DNA from: Lamellibrachia satsuma
Lineage: Eukaryota > Annelida > Polychaeta > Sabellida > Siboglinidae
NCBI GenBank assembly: GCA_033239005.1
Contig: BSQZ01000069.1
Location: 2,836,001-2,900,000, forward strand
Length of the DNA stretch: 64,000 nucleotides
Reading direction: 5' to 3'
Below are positions 16,301-27,770 of the stretch, in pieces. A program made the translations under genes and the position numbers. Below the pieces are notes generated by a model that saw only the letters and a list, made by a program, of their open reading frames with translations, ran no database searches and was not told where the DNA came from. How positions within the stretch are numbered: the stretch's first letter is position 1; each line of letters starts with the position of its first letter.

Positions 16301-16647
16301 GGACGCGTGAACAACATAAGGTCCACACTCCTACACTTATGGTAATTAAATTTCAAAATTACGGCACCATTCGTACTAACAAGTTGCAGACATTCATTAA
16401 CATCACACATGAATGACCTTGCGACCTGCGATGATGGTCTAAATAAGAAAAACAAAACATTCAATAGACAGTTGCTGGCATGACGTGTCACAACTGGCTG
16501 ACTAAGCTGATGACTGTCGCTGCGGGTTTGCGACCTAGTTGGTTTAAAACGGAACACAGCTCAAGCATCACTCAGTCGTGGAAAGGTACCAAGCAACAAC
16601 GCGAGCGACAACGCATTCACAAAAGATCAAGACGTAGTCATCCGACT

Positions 16648-17857
16648 ATGACTGATGTTATGAAGGTAGTGTGCCGTTGCATTATGTCTGAGCAGCCATG
16701 GTGCCCCTTTCTTCAGTCGTGCCTGTTGGCGTTGACCGCGATGCTAGTAGTGGCCACTCTGCCGTCGACTCACGGCGACTGCCCCGCCGTCGACCCTCAC
16801 TGCTACTGCAGTAGTGGGAGCATCTATTGCAATAATATCGGCGTCATCTCGAAGGTGCCGCCGTTCAGTCGCTCCAACACCACGTACCATCGGCTGAAGA
16901 TAATCGGCGAGACGACGTTGTCGACACTGCAAGCGGGCGCATTTGAAGGTATCAAAGTCACGCGCATAATATTGTCCCACCTAGGTATCACGACAATTAA
17001 ACCAGGGGCATTCTCCGGTCTCGGGAATATCCTAGAGATGTTGAATCTCACCTACAATCAACTCGAAATAATAACAGATGAAACTTTCAACGGACTTAAC
17101 AAGATCACGAAACTACATTTGTCCAACAACTGGCTGACGACAGTGACAGATGGTGGTTTCGATGGACTCAACAAGCTAATGTATCTGTATATGGACAATA
17201 ACCGCCTGGAGACAATGAGTGCCGCCTGGTTCAGGCAGTTAACTCAACTGGATCACCTGAATCTCCGACGCAACCAGCTCAGAACGATCCCATACGACGT
17301 TTTCGATGGACTCAGCCAGCTAACGAGACTGGACCTGTCCAGCAACCGCATGAAGACAGTGAACGCCGCCTGGTTCAGCCAGTTAACTCAACTGGAGTAC
17401 CTGAGGCTCTCAGATAATCAGCTAGAAACGATTCCACGAGACGCTTTCGATGGATTCAACAAGCTAACGAGTCTCTCTCTGTCCAGCAACCGTCTTGTGA
17501 CACTGAACGCCGCTTGGTTCAGCAAGTTACAAAATCTGAAGTCCCTCTACCTTGCCTACAACCGGCTCGAAATGATCCCAGACAACGCTTTCTATGGACT
17601 TAAAGAGCTAAAGTATCTGTATCTTGACAACAACCGCCTGACGACAGTGAGTTCCGCCCTATTTCGTAGCATTTCATATCTGAAAGATATGTCCATCCAC
17701 AGGAACCGCCTGGTGTGTGACTGCGGACTGGCGTGGTTGCGAAAGAAAGCAAATATACTCTATGACAATCCTCTCTGCTCCAGTCCGCCGGCTCTCGAAG
17801 GCTCTCCCGTTGTGTCGTACGACATTTCGCTGTGTTCTGTCACATCAACTGAAACAG
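16648..17857 (+). CDS. LRR receptor exon 1 (signal peptide, LRRNT, LRRs, LRRCT)
   Basis: Large exon ending ACA G|gtacgc in phase 1. N-glycosylation sequons NTT and NLT are present. LRRs 5-10 form three pairs: an 'AAWFxxLTQL' repeat alternates with a 'DxFDGLxxL' repeat. The DNA block GCCGCCTGGTTCAG recurs exactly every 144 bp (17221, 17365, 17509 with one change). This suggests growth by two-repeat duplications. Without splicing, the frame would run 30 codons past the donor to a stop at 17949. Confidence 0.9.
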
Positions 17858-20800
17858 GTACGCGCTTCGTTTCCCTAATAGTATACAACAGTACTCATCC
17901 ATTTGTTAAGTATGCTGTTTTTAAACAGTTAGTAAATAGATTGATCTAATCATTTATCGTCATACTTGAATATGATTACTTTCTTATTTCCAAAATACGC
18001 TGTCTTTTGTTACTGTCAATTATTGGTGTGTAGTCCTCATCATATTTTCCGTCAAAGTTCACTGGGTTCGGCAACGTGCAGCCCGCGCGCCATCTGCTGA
18101 CAATGCCTGCTGCCCCAAGGAAATGAAAGCGAGATGCACGTTCGTTGACGCTGCTTCACACTTTGTGCGTCAGCTATACTATTTACATATGATATGATAG
18201 ATACGCGCAAAGCGCGCGTTAATTTGAAGTTGAATTATCAATTAAGTTATTTTAATTAATTAACATTAAAAGAAAGGCAAGTTTAATAACCTTTGCCAAA
18301 GGGGTTAATTTAATTTAATTTAATACTTAGAATTATTGGATATTTCATATCCAGGTTACTCAGAGAGATCAGTTTCAGGCATGTATGAATGGGATGGGTA
18401 ATGTAGACAACGCCAAATGGGGTGGGTTGGTCGTTTAGACAGGCAGAAATTGGATGGAAGGCCTAGAAAATAGAATGCCCGCTGGTAGGGTAATAAGTGA
18501 TGATTAATCATGGTTTCTGCAAATTTCTGACTAAACTAAACAACTGGGGTTGCTAACTTGCAGCCTAGTGAACCTGTGGGGCCATTAGAACTATGGGGGT
18601 GTAATATGTGTCGCTACTCATGTGTGTGTACATAACTTGCAAAGAATGGTAACGTAGTTGAGCTAGGGAGCTCTTTAGATTACCAATCTGTATCAAAGGG
18701 AAGCTCTTGTGATGCATAAAAGTAGTATATGAAGATACAATATACAAGATACTTTATTGAATTTCTCAAAAGAGAACTTTGTTTTGTGGTGATATAAAAT
18801 ACATTAAAATACATGATAAACAGTACATAAAACAGTACATAGGCAGTAACAGTGGGAGTAAATATGACTCATATCCCACAAATTCATCTCCTCTCGCTCG
18901 TACATTGATGATGGTGGTGGTGACAAGGAGAAATAAAATATATACAATAAATATACATTTTTAAATAGACCGATTATTAACATTATTAAGTATTATGATA
19001 TATATTTTAAATATATACAAGGCAAGCAATGGATGATGTTTATACATTATTACTCAGTGACTACATGAAATAAAATAATTTACTCTATATAAATAATATA
19101 CCCACTAAATTATAGACTGGTTCCGTTAAAATAATTTAAGATTTGTTGACAATCTTGATGGACATTGGAACAAAACTGTTCAGTGTCTTCGCCTTCCTTG
19201 CAGTGAAAGCACTTAGTCTCCTGTCTGATGGTAGTGTCTCATAGTACTGTGAAAGGATGTGACACAAGTCACTCACGATTTGAAAACCCTTTCTCATGGC
19301 TCTTTTCTCATACAGCTCACTAAGTCCAGTCTGTCTCACTCCCACAACCTTACTTCCCCTATTGACAATACTGTTCAACCTGCTTCTATTCTTCCCACTC
19401 AAAGTGCCAAACCAGCAGACAATAGAATATGTAAAACAGATTCAACAAAGATGCGATAGAACGTCTGCAGAGTCTTATGACTCACACAAAAGGATCTTAG
19501 TCTGAACATGCAGAACATTATCTGATGACAATACTTTACAATGCTGTTTGTCTTATGCTCAAAAGTTAGTTTATTGTCCAAAACAGTGCTAAGATATTTA
19601 TACTCATTCACTTTTTCCACAATCACACCCTCTATAACAAGCTCACCCACACATCCATTCCTTCTAAAGTCTACTACCATCTCCCTTGTCTTTTCCACAT
19701 TCAAGTCTAGGAAGTTGTTCTTACACCACCTTGTCACGTCACGTGATCTGCTGCTCAAAATGACTGTCTGAATTTGAAAAATTTGCTAAGGCAGAGTCAT
19801 CCGAGTACTTGTACAAGCTGCACATGGGACTACTGCTCCTGAAATCGTCAGTATATATAGTGAAAACCACAGGTGACAGAACTGTGCTTGGGGGGCACCG
19901 GTGGATGCTGTTTTGATCTGAGACAGAACATTTTGGTATCTGACGACCTTATATCTGTTAACAAGGAAGTCGATCAACCGCACGATCAGTTTTGGTCTAA
20001 CATTCAGGCTGAACAGCTTTTCTGCTAGCTAATGTGGCTGTATCATGTTGAACGCTGACGTTCATATATAAAATCTATATAAAAATCTATATATAAATAG
20101 GAATCTGACAAAAAGAGTGTATATGTCTTCGTTCTCACAGCAGCCAGGTATTCCGGGTTGATGTGGTTGCAGAATGTTGGGATGTCATTTACACATTGTG
20201 AACAGCCAGGAGCAGAGCACGAAACAAGGCTACAAAATCACAGCAAATTCTAACTCTGGCACTCAACATCCTCTGCTCTTCGGACATGTTGGAGAGCAGC
20301 ATTACATAAGTCTTGGTAATAATGATGGTGTGGTATGAGTTGTTAGTGTAGGAACATGTTATCGTGCAGAATGTTTAAAAACAACTAATTTTCACTTGAT
20401 TTTTGTATCTTTATGTTGTAAATGTTCCACAAAATTACACACACAACAGCCATGCACCTGCGCAGACGCACGCACACGCACACGCACACGCACACGCACA
20501 CGCACACGCACACGCGCACATTCAGTTGAACAACAGTTATTAAAACACAGCTGATATAAACAGAGTTTCTAGTATCTCGTTGTTTCCAGCACCCGGCAAC
20601 GTTCTAGTAACTGACTATAGTCTTTATAATTATATTGTGGTTAGAATGTTATGGCCTTTTGAGGTCTCAGTCAACTAATTAGCCTTTTCTGAACTTTATC
20701 GCCATGCACCACATGTACTGTGTCCGGTTTGCGTCTTGAATTCAGAACTATGGCATGAGAGGCGGATGTGCTAATCACTACATTTACATTTTTGGGTTTT

Positions 20801-22975
20801 GTAATATAAGTACACAACGTCAATTAGTTATGTCATACTGTTCCTCTTTCTATGGTGTATGTATTTCTATGATGCATTTTAATTTACATGGCGCAAAGGT
20901 CTCACGAACAGTTTTAATCTACCAGTTTGCACTCACTGTTGTTATATGGTACTACTACTGCTTTTAGCAGAATGTCTGCCGATTCAAATTTAGATCATGA
21001 ATCGAATGGTGCGCTTTACATAGAGTAGTTTAAAATGCAACAACCGTTTGGATAGACTCTCTTGAGAGGGCAATCTAGCCCTTATGGGTATTGGTTCATA
21101 TATATATATATATATCTAAAAGTTTCAATTACACTTTGTCTCAATTCAAACTTGATGCCTCGACTTTCTATAATGTGAAACCTAGCTACTTTTATTATAT
21201 CATTCAGAACCACTATCAGAAGGAGCTGGATGAGAAACTATTAAACACTGTTTCCTTGGATGTGCTGAATAATATAGAGAAAGCGTGTTGCACTTCTTTA
21301 GTCAAATACGTGTTCGTCTCTTTGTGTGCAAAGATACTTCAATTGTAATTGAACTGTACACATTGTCGTACGAATAAATACATAGTTTTACTAGTACTAC
21401 ACTACCGTGCCTCTAGTTTGCAATAATGCCGATACATAGTTAAGACGATTACGCCTTGGTTTAGTCAATTGTAGAATACTCGTTTGGAATAGGCCTACCT
21501 ACAGGTGAAAATGAAACAAAATCCACTGCGTTTTGCCGAAACTCTAGACTCAAAAATATTTGCACCTCATCTACTGTAAATTTGACATTTGAAGTTATAC
21601 GTATGTGACGAATACAAGAAAATACATAGGACTACTTTATCACGATTTTTATATATTCAGCAAATCCGTATTAAAACGGGACACGGTTCAAGGCCGTATT
21701 CCTCCCAAAAATCCGTATTGTATACGTACGATGTCGCATGTTTGAAGTTCGGGTTGATTTCATTAGACCCTAACTCGATTAAAACCAGATTATTGGTGCC
21801 CCAAATTACACCATTTGAAGTGTTTTGTCTAAAATACGTCAAATGTGTAGGAAGGGGGATACTCCCCTCACACACACTCCCCGAGGCGCTTCACGCCTCG
21901 TTTCGGGCCTTCGGCGCTTCATACATTACCTTGGACCCCCCTTTTTCTAAACCCTGGATCCGCCCCTGAATAATGCATAAAAATAGTGTATAAATACTTA
22001 TAATTATGCTGGTGTACAAACGGGACACATAATGATTTCGTATACAACGTATAGTACGTTTATGTTGTAAGTTAATAATATTGCATATTCATAATTGATT
22101 GCATGTAATATTGTTCCTTATGTGCAATAATGCTTCTGCATCTGTATATAAAGAACGAAAAGAAAATAACAGGTAAACGCAACGTTTTGCTAAGAAAAAA
22201 GCATGAGCTTTATTGAATTCGAACATCCTGAAATGTATAATTATCCTATGTTTGTTCCAGCCGTGTTGGTTTTGCTCACTTCCATGTTGCATTGCATAAA
22301 TTGTTCTGACGTGTGATCCACCTATCTCTGAATTTAGACTAACTTGTGGGGGAGTCAAGATAAAATCATTATGTGGGACGCCATTGAGATCATTGAGAGA
22401 GAGCATACCAGATAGAGAAGCCAACATCCATTAAAGTAGGAGCCTGCCCTGAAATCAAAGTAATGACACCTTAAATTGTAAAGGCTGTGTGGCATCCATT
22501 ACACCACAAGAGACCACAAAGCTGAAACATTCAGTAGGCTACTACCGTCTCAGCTTTGGGACGCCGTCACCGGTGTTACACCCTCGATCAACATAATATA
22601 TTCTCATGTCACCTTTAGTGGCCAGAACAGATTATGTCAATGTCGTGCAATCGGAAATTCTGTCGACCAATCATCATGAGTCACAAACGTGGGAAAATCC
22701 ATAGACCGCGTTAAATGTCGTTATTTTTTGGAGTGATCTAGGTCTAGTGGAATTAAAATGATACATTTGTTAAATGTCAAAAGGGACATTAGCTTTCTGT
22801 TGCGAGATGTGGGACATCTTGTCGAAATGCGGGAATGCGGAATGCAGCCGTATGTCATGTATGCCTCGATGTACATATTTCTTATGTATGTTTTATTTTT
22901 TGCCTTTCTTTTCGCAGCGAGTTGACGACGGCGACCGAAAATCTAATAAACGAGAAATACATAGATCAAATATTT

Positions 22976-23037
<62 letters not shown>

Positions 23038-23040
23038 CAT

Positions 23041-23130
<90 letters not shown>

Positions 23131-23150
23131 ATGTATATACTATACACACA

Positions 23151-23202
<52 letters not shown>

Positions 23203-25945
23203 TTATTATTTAAGATTCTTCCACGACGTCTTGTCGCGTCGCGTCGAGTCGCCGTCGCGTCGTGTATTGTGCGGCGTCCTCTAAGCGGGTCAATTGATAT
23301 AATTGTTGTAGTATCGACAACGGCGGCCAGTTCGGCAGATGTGGTCACCACAGTCAACCGCAGGTCTTACGCCCCAACTTCATTTCAAACATCGTCCACC
23401 AGCACATATGGGACAAACATCGACGGCAGTGACAAGGACAATACCGGTAAGAGTCCAGTTCCTTATGTGATGTCACATTTATGTTTGTTTCGTTTATGTT
23501 TTCCTTTGTAGCTATGATAAGGTCACATTATGGAAGAGGTATCAGTCCGAACGTTGGAGAAGAACAATAATGTTTATTTACAGTTAGAAATATATATTTC
23601 CCAGTGTCAAGATATATGTGTATAGCTAAACAAATTTCGATGAGTATTTATATTTATTTATTTATTAAACACGACCACATATTGCCAACAACATACATTA
23701 ATGGATAACACTATACAATGATGGTATCTACTATACCATGATGATTGTGTTTTGCAGAACATTTCGCGCTTATTGCTGTGGGAATCCTGAGCGGGCTTTT
23801 GGCTGTTGCGCTGGTCATCAGCATATTCATTCGCACAAGGAGGTGTGTTTTGTAGTATTTATATTAACATATTTGCACACATAATCTAACCAAAAGCTGC
23901 AAACAAGCGGCATAACCGTCTAACAAGCGGTTTGGCTTAACAAAATGCGGCTATCGACGTTTCTGCTGCGATTTTACCACAGACAAGTAAATATGATATA
24001 TTGCTGTTCGATTGGTAGAATAAATATGTTTACATTGGTGCGAAAGTGGATGTAAATATCTAGCTCGTTGTTGCGGAAGGCATCTTGAAGTATGAAAGAG
24101 AATATTTTTTTGAACAACACTGGATTGCGAATAACGACCAATGGCAATTCAAGAATTGTCATATTTCTTATCATTTGAAAACTCGTTGTTTACTGTTAAT
24201 TTTTATCCTTGTCTTAGCAGTTAATTATATAGATATAGATGATTTGTGTCGTTGGTTAAGTAAATATATTTTCGTTCTCACTTTTGACAATGGGTTGAGA
24301 GAAAGGAAATTTGTGTGTATGTTACAAATGTTGTATCAGATGCACTTTGGTGTACACCATCACTATGTGTGTATTATCTAGAATTTATGATATGGATTTT
24401 GTGAAGGATATTATTTTATTTGAATGTTTGATAATGGGGTGTTTTGGTGCAACTATTACGTAACTTTTCACAAGTCAATTTACAACTTGTATAGGCATCC
24501 AAGCCTTTCCTTAGTCTACGTGAGTTATGTATACACTAAATGATTGGTTGATTTATTATGAGACGCCAACTGTTGTTGGCGGTAGAAGAAGAACAAAACA
24601 GCTGACACCGGATATTTTGGTCAGACAATTGAGATAAATCAGACACCTGAGACCTATGATTATCCACGAAGTGAATCGCTATGTGAATCGATACATTTTC
24701 TACGAGACATGGAAATGTGAAACATTGTTCGTTCGAATAGAATACTTTTCACCGAGTGTGGTAATATAATTATACCCATGTCTCATGTCTCGAGTTTCCA
24801 TATGCAAGGACAATAATTGTTGGTGCGTTATTCTTGATTCAAGTGAAGATTATTTCGCAGTTATTTCATCACTAGCGTCGTCGATTATGCATCGGTTAAC
24901 ATTAAAACACCGATTGCCTCTTTGAGAACCATTCGTTGTCCCGGACTGGGCGACGATTGACGGCAACAAGACACGCTGACGCCTGCTTGAGATACATCCA
25001 TCGATTCCAAACGCTACACGCTTGATTGCACGCGCTGGAGCACGCTTGAATGCACTCGCTGGAGCAAGCTTGATTGCACTCGCTGGAGCACGCTTGATTG
25101 CACTCGCTGTGGCTAGCTTGGCATCACACGCGCTGGAACTCTTTTCGATCCTTATTTAAAATATTATACACAAACAATTGTTAAATTATGTTATTTATTG
25201 TTTTGCTACTCGTCTTCCATCGCAGGACCAGGTTACCAAGCTGGTCCTCGACCTATGCGCATGCGGAAGATTTCACCCTCAACGTCTTCAGACAGATAGG
25301 GGAAAACATATTACTGGTATTCTGACAGCTGGATATTGGGTCGTGCGGCAAAGATTTGTGTTTTTCCTTCTGCCTGAATTAATACAGACTCGCAAATATA
25401 TTATGTATTTTCATTGTCATGTCGTAAGAACTACAATTATTAGGATCAATCATGTAAACGGATATAGAAATATTCTACTTCTACGGCTTAGCCCACCAGG
25501 TCTGCCTTGTGGCCAGTGCTTGCAGCTTATAGTGATGGTAGGCTGCTGATTTCGACGGTGACTTCTTGCCATTTCCCCACGTGAGATATGAGGTTTGCAT
25601 GTTGTTATAGTTATTCAGCCATGTACAATTTGGTTTGAACAAAATATAATATTGTAGTGTCCTGTTGAGTTGTTAAGAAAGAAACATCAAGTTTAGTGAA
25701 AAAATAGCTTCATTTATTTCATGACTTTGTTAAGTATCAAACATCTAAAAGCATCAACAAATACAACAAATACATGCCTAAGATGTAAATATAATTTGTT
25801 CATGTCAACTTACAGACAGCACAGTGTGAAGGACCGTGCGGTTGACACTGAGGACGATCCCTGCATACACACCACGAAGGAGCTGAGAGACATGACAAAG
25901 CCTGTTTACGAAACTGCCGCTGTTCCGGAGACGACGTCGACTTAA
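16648..25945 (+). CDS. LRR single-pass membrane receptor, four exons
   Basis: Spliced CDS 16648-17857, 23312-23446, 23758-23842 and 25816-25945 totals 1560 nt, or 519 residues. Seen in order: signal peptide ending about PSTHG, LRRNT cap ([17 protein letters not shown]), about 11 LRRs of 24 residues (LxxLxLxxNxL), LRRCT cap ([15 protein letters not shown] ... PLCSSPP), Ser/Thr-rich stalk, membrane helix ([20 protein letters not shown] then RTRR) and a 43-residue tail with PVYETA. All three introns keep phase (1, 1, 2) with AG/GT borders. This architecture is known from LRR adhesion and immune receptors. Ligand and signalling are unknown; no TIR, death or ITIM motif is present. In-frame ATGs are at 16648, 16660 and 16684; the last gives the tidiest signal peptide. 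Extra symmetrical phase-1 exons in the 5.4-kb first intron cannot be excluded. Confidence 0.88.
17950..18740. other. Intron 1 of LRR gene, no recognisable element
   Basis: AT-rich sequence with a short direct repeat of TTAATT at about 18300. About 18370-18480 may be a LINE C-terminal remnant ([13 protein letters not shown] in one frame), too weak to call. Confidence 0.3.
18742..20060 (-). mobile_element. Rex1-like LINE, 3' half, inactive
   Basis: On the minus strand the blocks run from about 20060 to 19136: [37 protein letters not shown] (GAPQG degenerate), then [74 protein letters not shown] and [14 protein letters not shown]. These match the reverse transcriptase to C-terminus of Rex1/CR1-type LINEs. 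The 3' UTR with an AATAAAGTATCTTG end lies at about 18742-18770. It is nested in intron 1 of the LRR gene, opposite to transcription. Confidence 0.85.
20460..20520. repeat. (CGCACA)n microsatellite
   Basis: About nine copies of ACGCAC-type hexamers, inside LRR intron 1. Confidence 0.9.
21700..21968. mobile_element. hAT-like non-autonomous element, right end
   Basis: The block ends CCCTGGATCCGCCCCTG (21952-21968). Its reverse complement, CAGGGGCGGATCCAGGG, is a terminal sequence common to hAT-type non-autonomous elements in many animals. Upstream is a GC-rich self-complementary patch (GAGGCGCTTCACGCCTC, 21883-21899). I did not find the matching left end, so the element is truncated or diverged. 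Confidence 0.5.
22976..23200. repeat. (AT)n and (CA)n microsatellites
   Basis: Two AT tracts (about 22978-23029 and 23043-23128) followed by about 50 bp of CA repeats (23143-23200). They end about 110 bp before the stalk exon of the LRR gene. Confidence 0.95.
23312..23446 (+). CDS. LRR receptor exon 2 (Ser/Thr-rich stalk)
   Basis: Acceptor aattgttgtag, donor ACCG|gtaagag. It encodes 45 residues rich in Ser and Thr ([20 protein letters not shown], then [15 protein letters not shown]). It is a phase 1-1 cassette, fitting a mucin-like O-glycosylated stalk between LRRCT and membrane. Such symmetrical cassettes can be skipped without a frame change. Confidence 0.85.
23758..23842 (+). CDS. LRR receptor exon 3 (transmembrane helix)
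   Basis: Acceptor tgtgttttgcag, donor AGGAG|gtgtgt. It encodes [20 protein letters not shown] then ISIFIRTRR: a membrane helix of about 22 residues with a basic stop-transfer end. Enters in phase 1, leaves in phase 2. Confidence 0.88.
23850..25010. other. Intron 3 of LRR gene
   Basis: No recognisable gene or element. A 98-codon frame from 24085 shows no known domain. Confidence 0.4.
25015..25140. repeat. 24-bp minisatellite, about 5 copies
   Basis: The unit is CACGCTTGATTGCACTCGCT plus GGAG, with substitutions. It ends about 90 bp before the alternative tail exon at 25226. Confidence 0.85.
25226..25325 (+). CDS. Possible alternative terminal exon of the LRR receptor
   Basis: A pyrimidine-rich acceptor (ctactcgtcttccatcgcag) precedes a segment that accepts the phase-2 end of the transmembrane exon. 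It reads [20 protein letters not shown] then [12 protein letters not shown] and stops at 25323-25325. Using it would give a 509-residue isoform with a different tail. No donor in it joins in frame to 25816 except a GT that would leave a 6-nt micro-exon. Codon content looks non-random, but expression is unproven. Confidence 0.45.
25816..25945 (+). CDS. LRR receptor exon 4 (cytoplasmic tail, stop)
   Basis: Acceptor gtcaacttacag; the first base completes the split Arg codon. It encodes [20 protein letters not shown] then [19 protein letters not shown] and stops at 25943-25945. One Tyr in PVYETA could be phosphorylated, but the spacing does not fit ITIM. A different frame stays open to 26096 through an acidic 21-bp repeat (see findings). 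Confidence 0.8.
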
Positions 25946-26104
25946 GAACGATGTCCTCCCGTCAGGCAACGACGTTAGCCCGTCAGTCGACGAAGTTGGC
26001 TCTTCGGCTGATGATGTTGGTCCGTCAGCTGACGACGTTGGTCCATCAGTCGACGACGTTAGCCCGTCTGCCGACGATGTTGGATATGATGTGTAGATCA
26101 TGTG

Positions 26105-26640
26105 TTCCATTCATTTATAGTCGGTGAGAACGAGTACTTTCTGATATATAATCTACACTGTTCCTTCAGTAACATTACTTCTTGTCCTCTAGTTCTTTTA
26201 TCTTTCTTAAGTAAAAAAACATTTCTTTTAATATTTTCATATAAATTCAATATATTAGACATTCAATTTGATCTCCACTTAACCTGCGCGTCTTTTGGGT
26301 TGCTCTGAAACCTGCTCATATCAGCACTTACTTTTACTCCTAAGGGATTTTCTTTTCATTATACTACCTAGAACAATATCTCCTAATTTATATTTTACGT
26401 CGTGTGTAGGCATTTACATTTCCCCAAATTGAATCACATCTGCCATTTTTCAGACCATTTCACTAATTTGTCTACATCATCGTGTAAGTGTTTTTTATCG
26501 TAATGATTTTAACCGTCATAAACCATGTTGCGTCATTTAATTTACGGAGTACTCTTTTTGGCGTGGCACTTTGTCGACAGCTTTCATAAATTATAAGTAG
26601 ATAATATTTGCTGGTGATCCCTCATCTACCCAATTAGTGA
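26105..26640 (-). mobile_element. Family-B LINE fragment, internally deleted
   Basis: Minus-strand reading from 26640 downward gives WVDEGSPANIIYL and KAVDKVPRQ, DDVDKLVKWSEKWQM and NLGKCKCLHT, then INLGDIVLGS, then RTRGQEVMLLKEQCRLYIRK and YSFSPTINEWN. These line up with 14515-15500 of the family-B copy, with segments missing between blocks. It begins right after the extended acidic frame downstream of the LRR gene. Confidence 0.85.
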
Positions 26641-26774
26641 TATTTATAATATTTAAATGATGGTATGGCGTTTGTTTGTTTTTTCTACTGAATACGAACA
26701 ACTCCGTGTTTTAATGACAAATTCAAGACATTTGTAAGTGCTTATGTGTTAGCTTTCCACTGCATGCAGCGTCT

Positions 26775-26967
26775 ACAGAACACGTGTGAATGCGTAATCA
26801 CGTAACTAGTCGCCATGATCACAGAACACGTGTGAATGCGTAATCACGTAACTAGTCGCCATGACCACAGAACACGTGTGAATGCGTAATCACGTAACTA
26901 GTCGCCATGACCACAGAACACGTGTGAATGCGTAATCACGTAACTAGTCGCCATGACCACTGAACAC
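26775..26967. repeat. 46-bp tandem repeat carrying E-box palindromes
   Basis: ACAGAACACGTGTGAATGCG starts at 26775, 26821, 26867 and 26913, with a degenerate fifth start at 26959. The period is exactly 46 bp. Each unit holds the palindrome ACACGTGT (CACGTG E-box core) and a second ATCACGTAAC half-site. Copies differ at only one or two bases, so the array is recent. Confidence 0.9.
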
Positions 26968-27429
26968 TTTCCATAGTGAACTTCATTGGCATCCTGTGCG
27001 ACGACACATGGACTTTATGTTCCAGTCCTTCTATTCCAGTACGTCGTGTATTGTTGTCTGTCCTCGCACGACGTAACTGGTATAAGTGGTACGCCATGTA
27101 TGGATCACTTGACTAGACCGCATAACGTAACATGCATAGATCACAATGTTTATATAACGTGTCGTGGACCTAGTGACTTTCAAGGGGGTGTCCCGCACGC
27201 GTCCCGCACACGCAGACGCAGTGCTGTGATTGGTTCAGCTCTCCGAGCACATATATAACACCCTTGTCATATACAGTCGATGTATCAAACCGGAGACTTG
27301 GTAACTCCAACTTCCTCTATAATAGCGTTTCTTGTTGAATATTTGAATTTTATCTTTCAAAGAAGCGATTTAGATGCGTGTATTTTGGGATTATTTGCAT
27401 GGGGTTGATGGAAAACGAAAAACCTGGCT

Positions 27430-27740
27430 ACTCGGCGTTTCCATGAAAAGAACCAGATTTAGACTTAACAATGAATGCCGATATGAATGTTTCAGATTGC
27501 AGCTTCAAATGGTAATCTAATGATTGGGTTGATTAGGAGAAACACAACACATACATAAACAGTTTAAATTAATTATATTTCTGTATAAAGAAATAGTGAG
27601 GCCTCATTTTTATTACTGTATACAAGATTGGAGACCATATCGTAAGAAGAATATAGAAACGTTAGAACGTACACACAGGAAAACAACTGAACTGATTCCT
27701 TACTGCTGGCTGGCTACTAGAAGATGGGACAACCTGTACA
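27430..27740 (+). mobile_element. Family-B LINE fragment (late reverse transcriptase)
   Basis: Frames read MGLIRRNTTHT-like, then FLYKEIVRPHFYYCIQDWRP and YRKKNIETLERTHRKTTELI. They match 15050-15260 of the family-B copy. Orientation is opposite to the piece at 26105-26640. Confidence 0.8.
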
Positions 27741-27770
27741 AACGTTTGTAAAAATTAAATATACAGCATG

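Noticed and set aside
25225..25232. 6-nt micro-exon (GACCAG) joining the membrane exon to the main tail in frame
   Set aside because: Phase fits, but direct splicing 23842/25816 also fits and needs no micro-exon.
26775..26967. CRISPR-like regular repeats (also 38-, 55- and 60-bp arrays)
   Set aside because: Repeats are directly adjacent with no unique spacers, and the genome is clearly animal.
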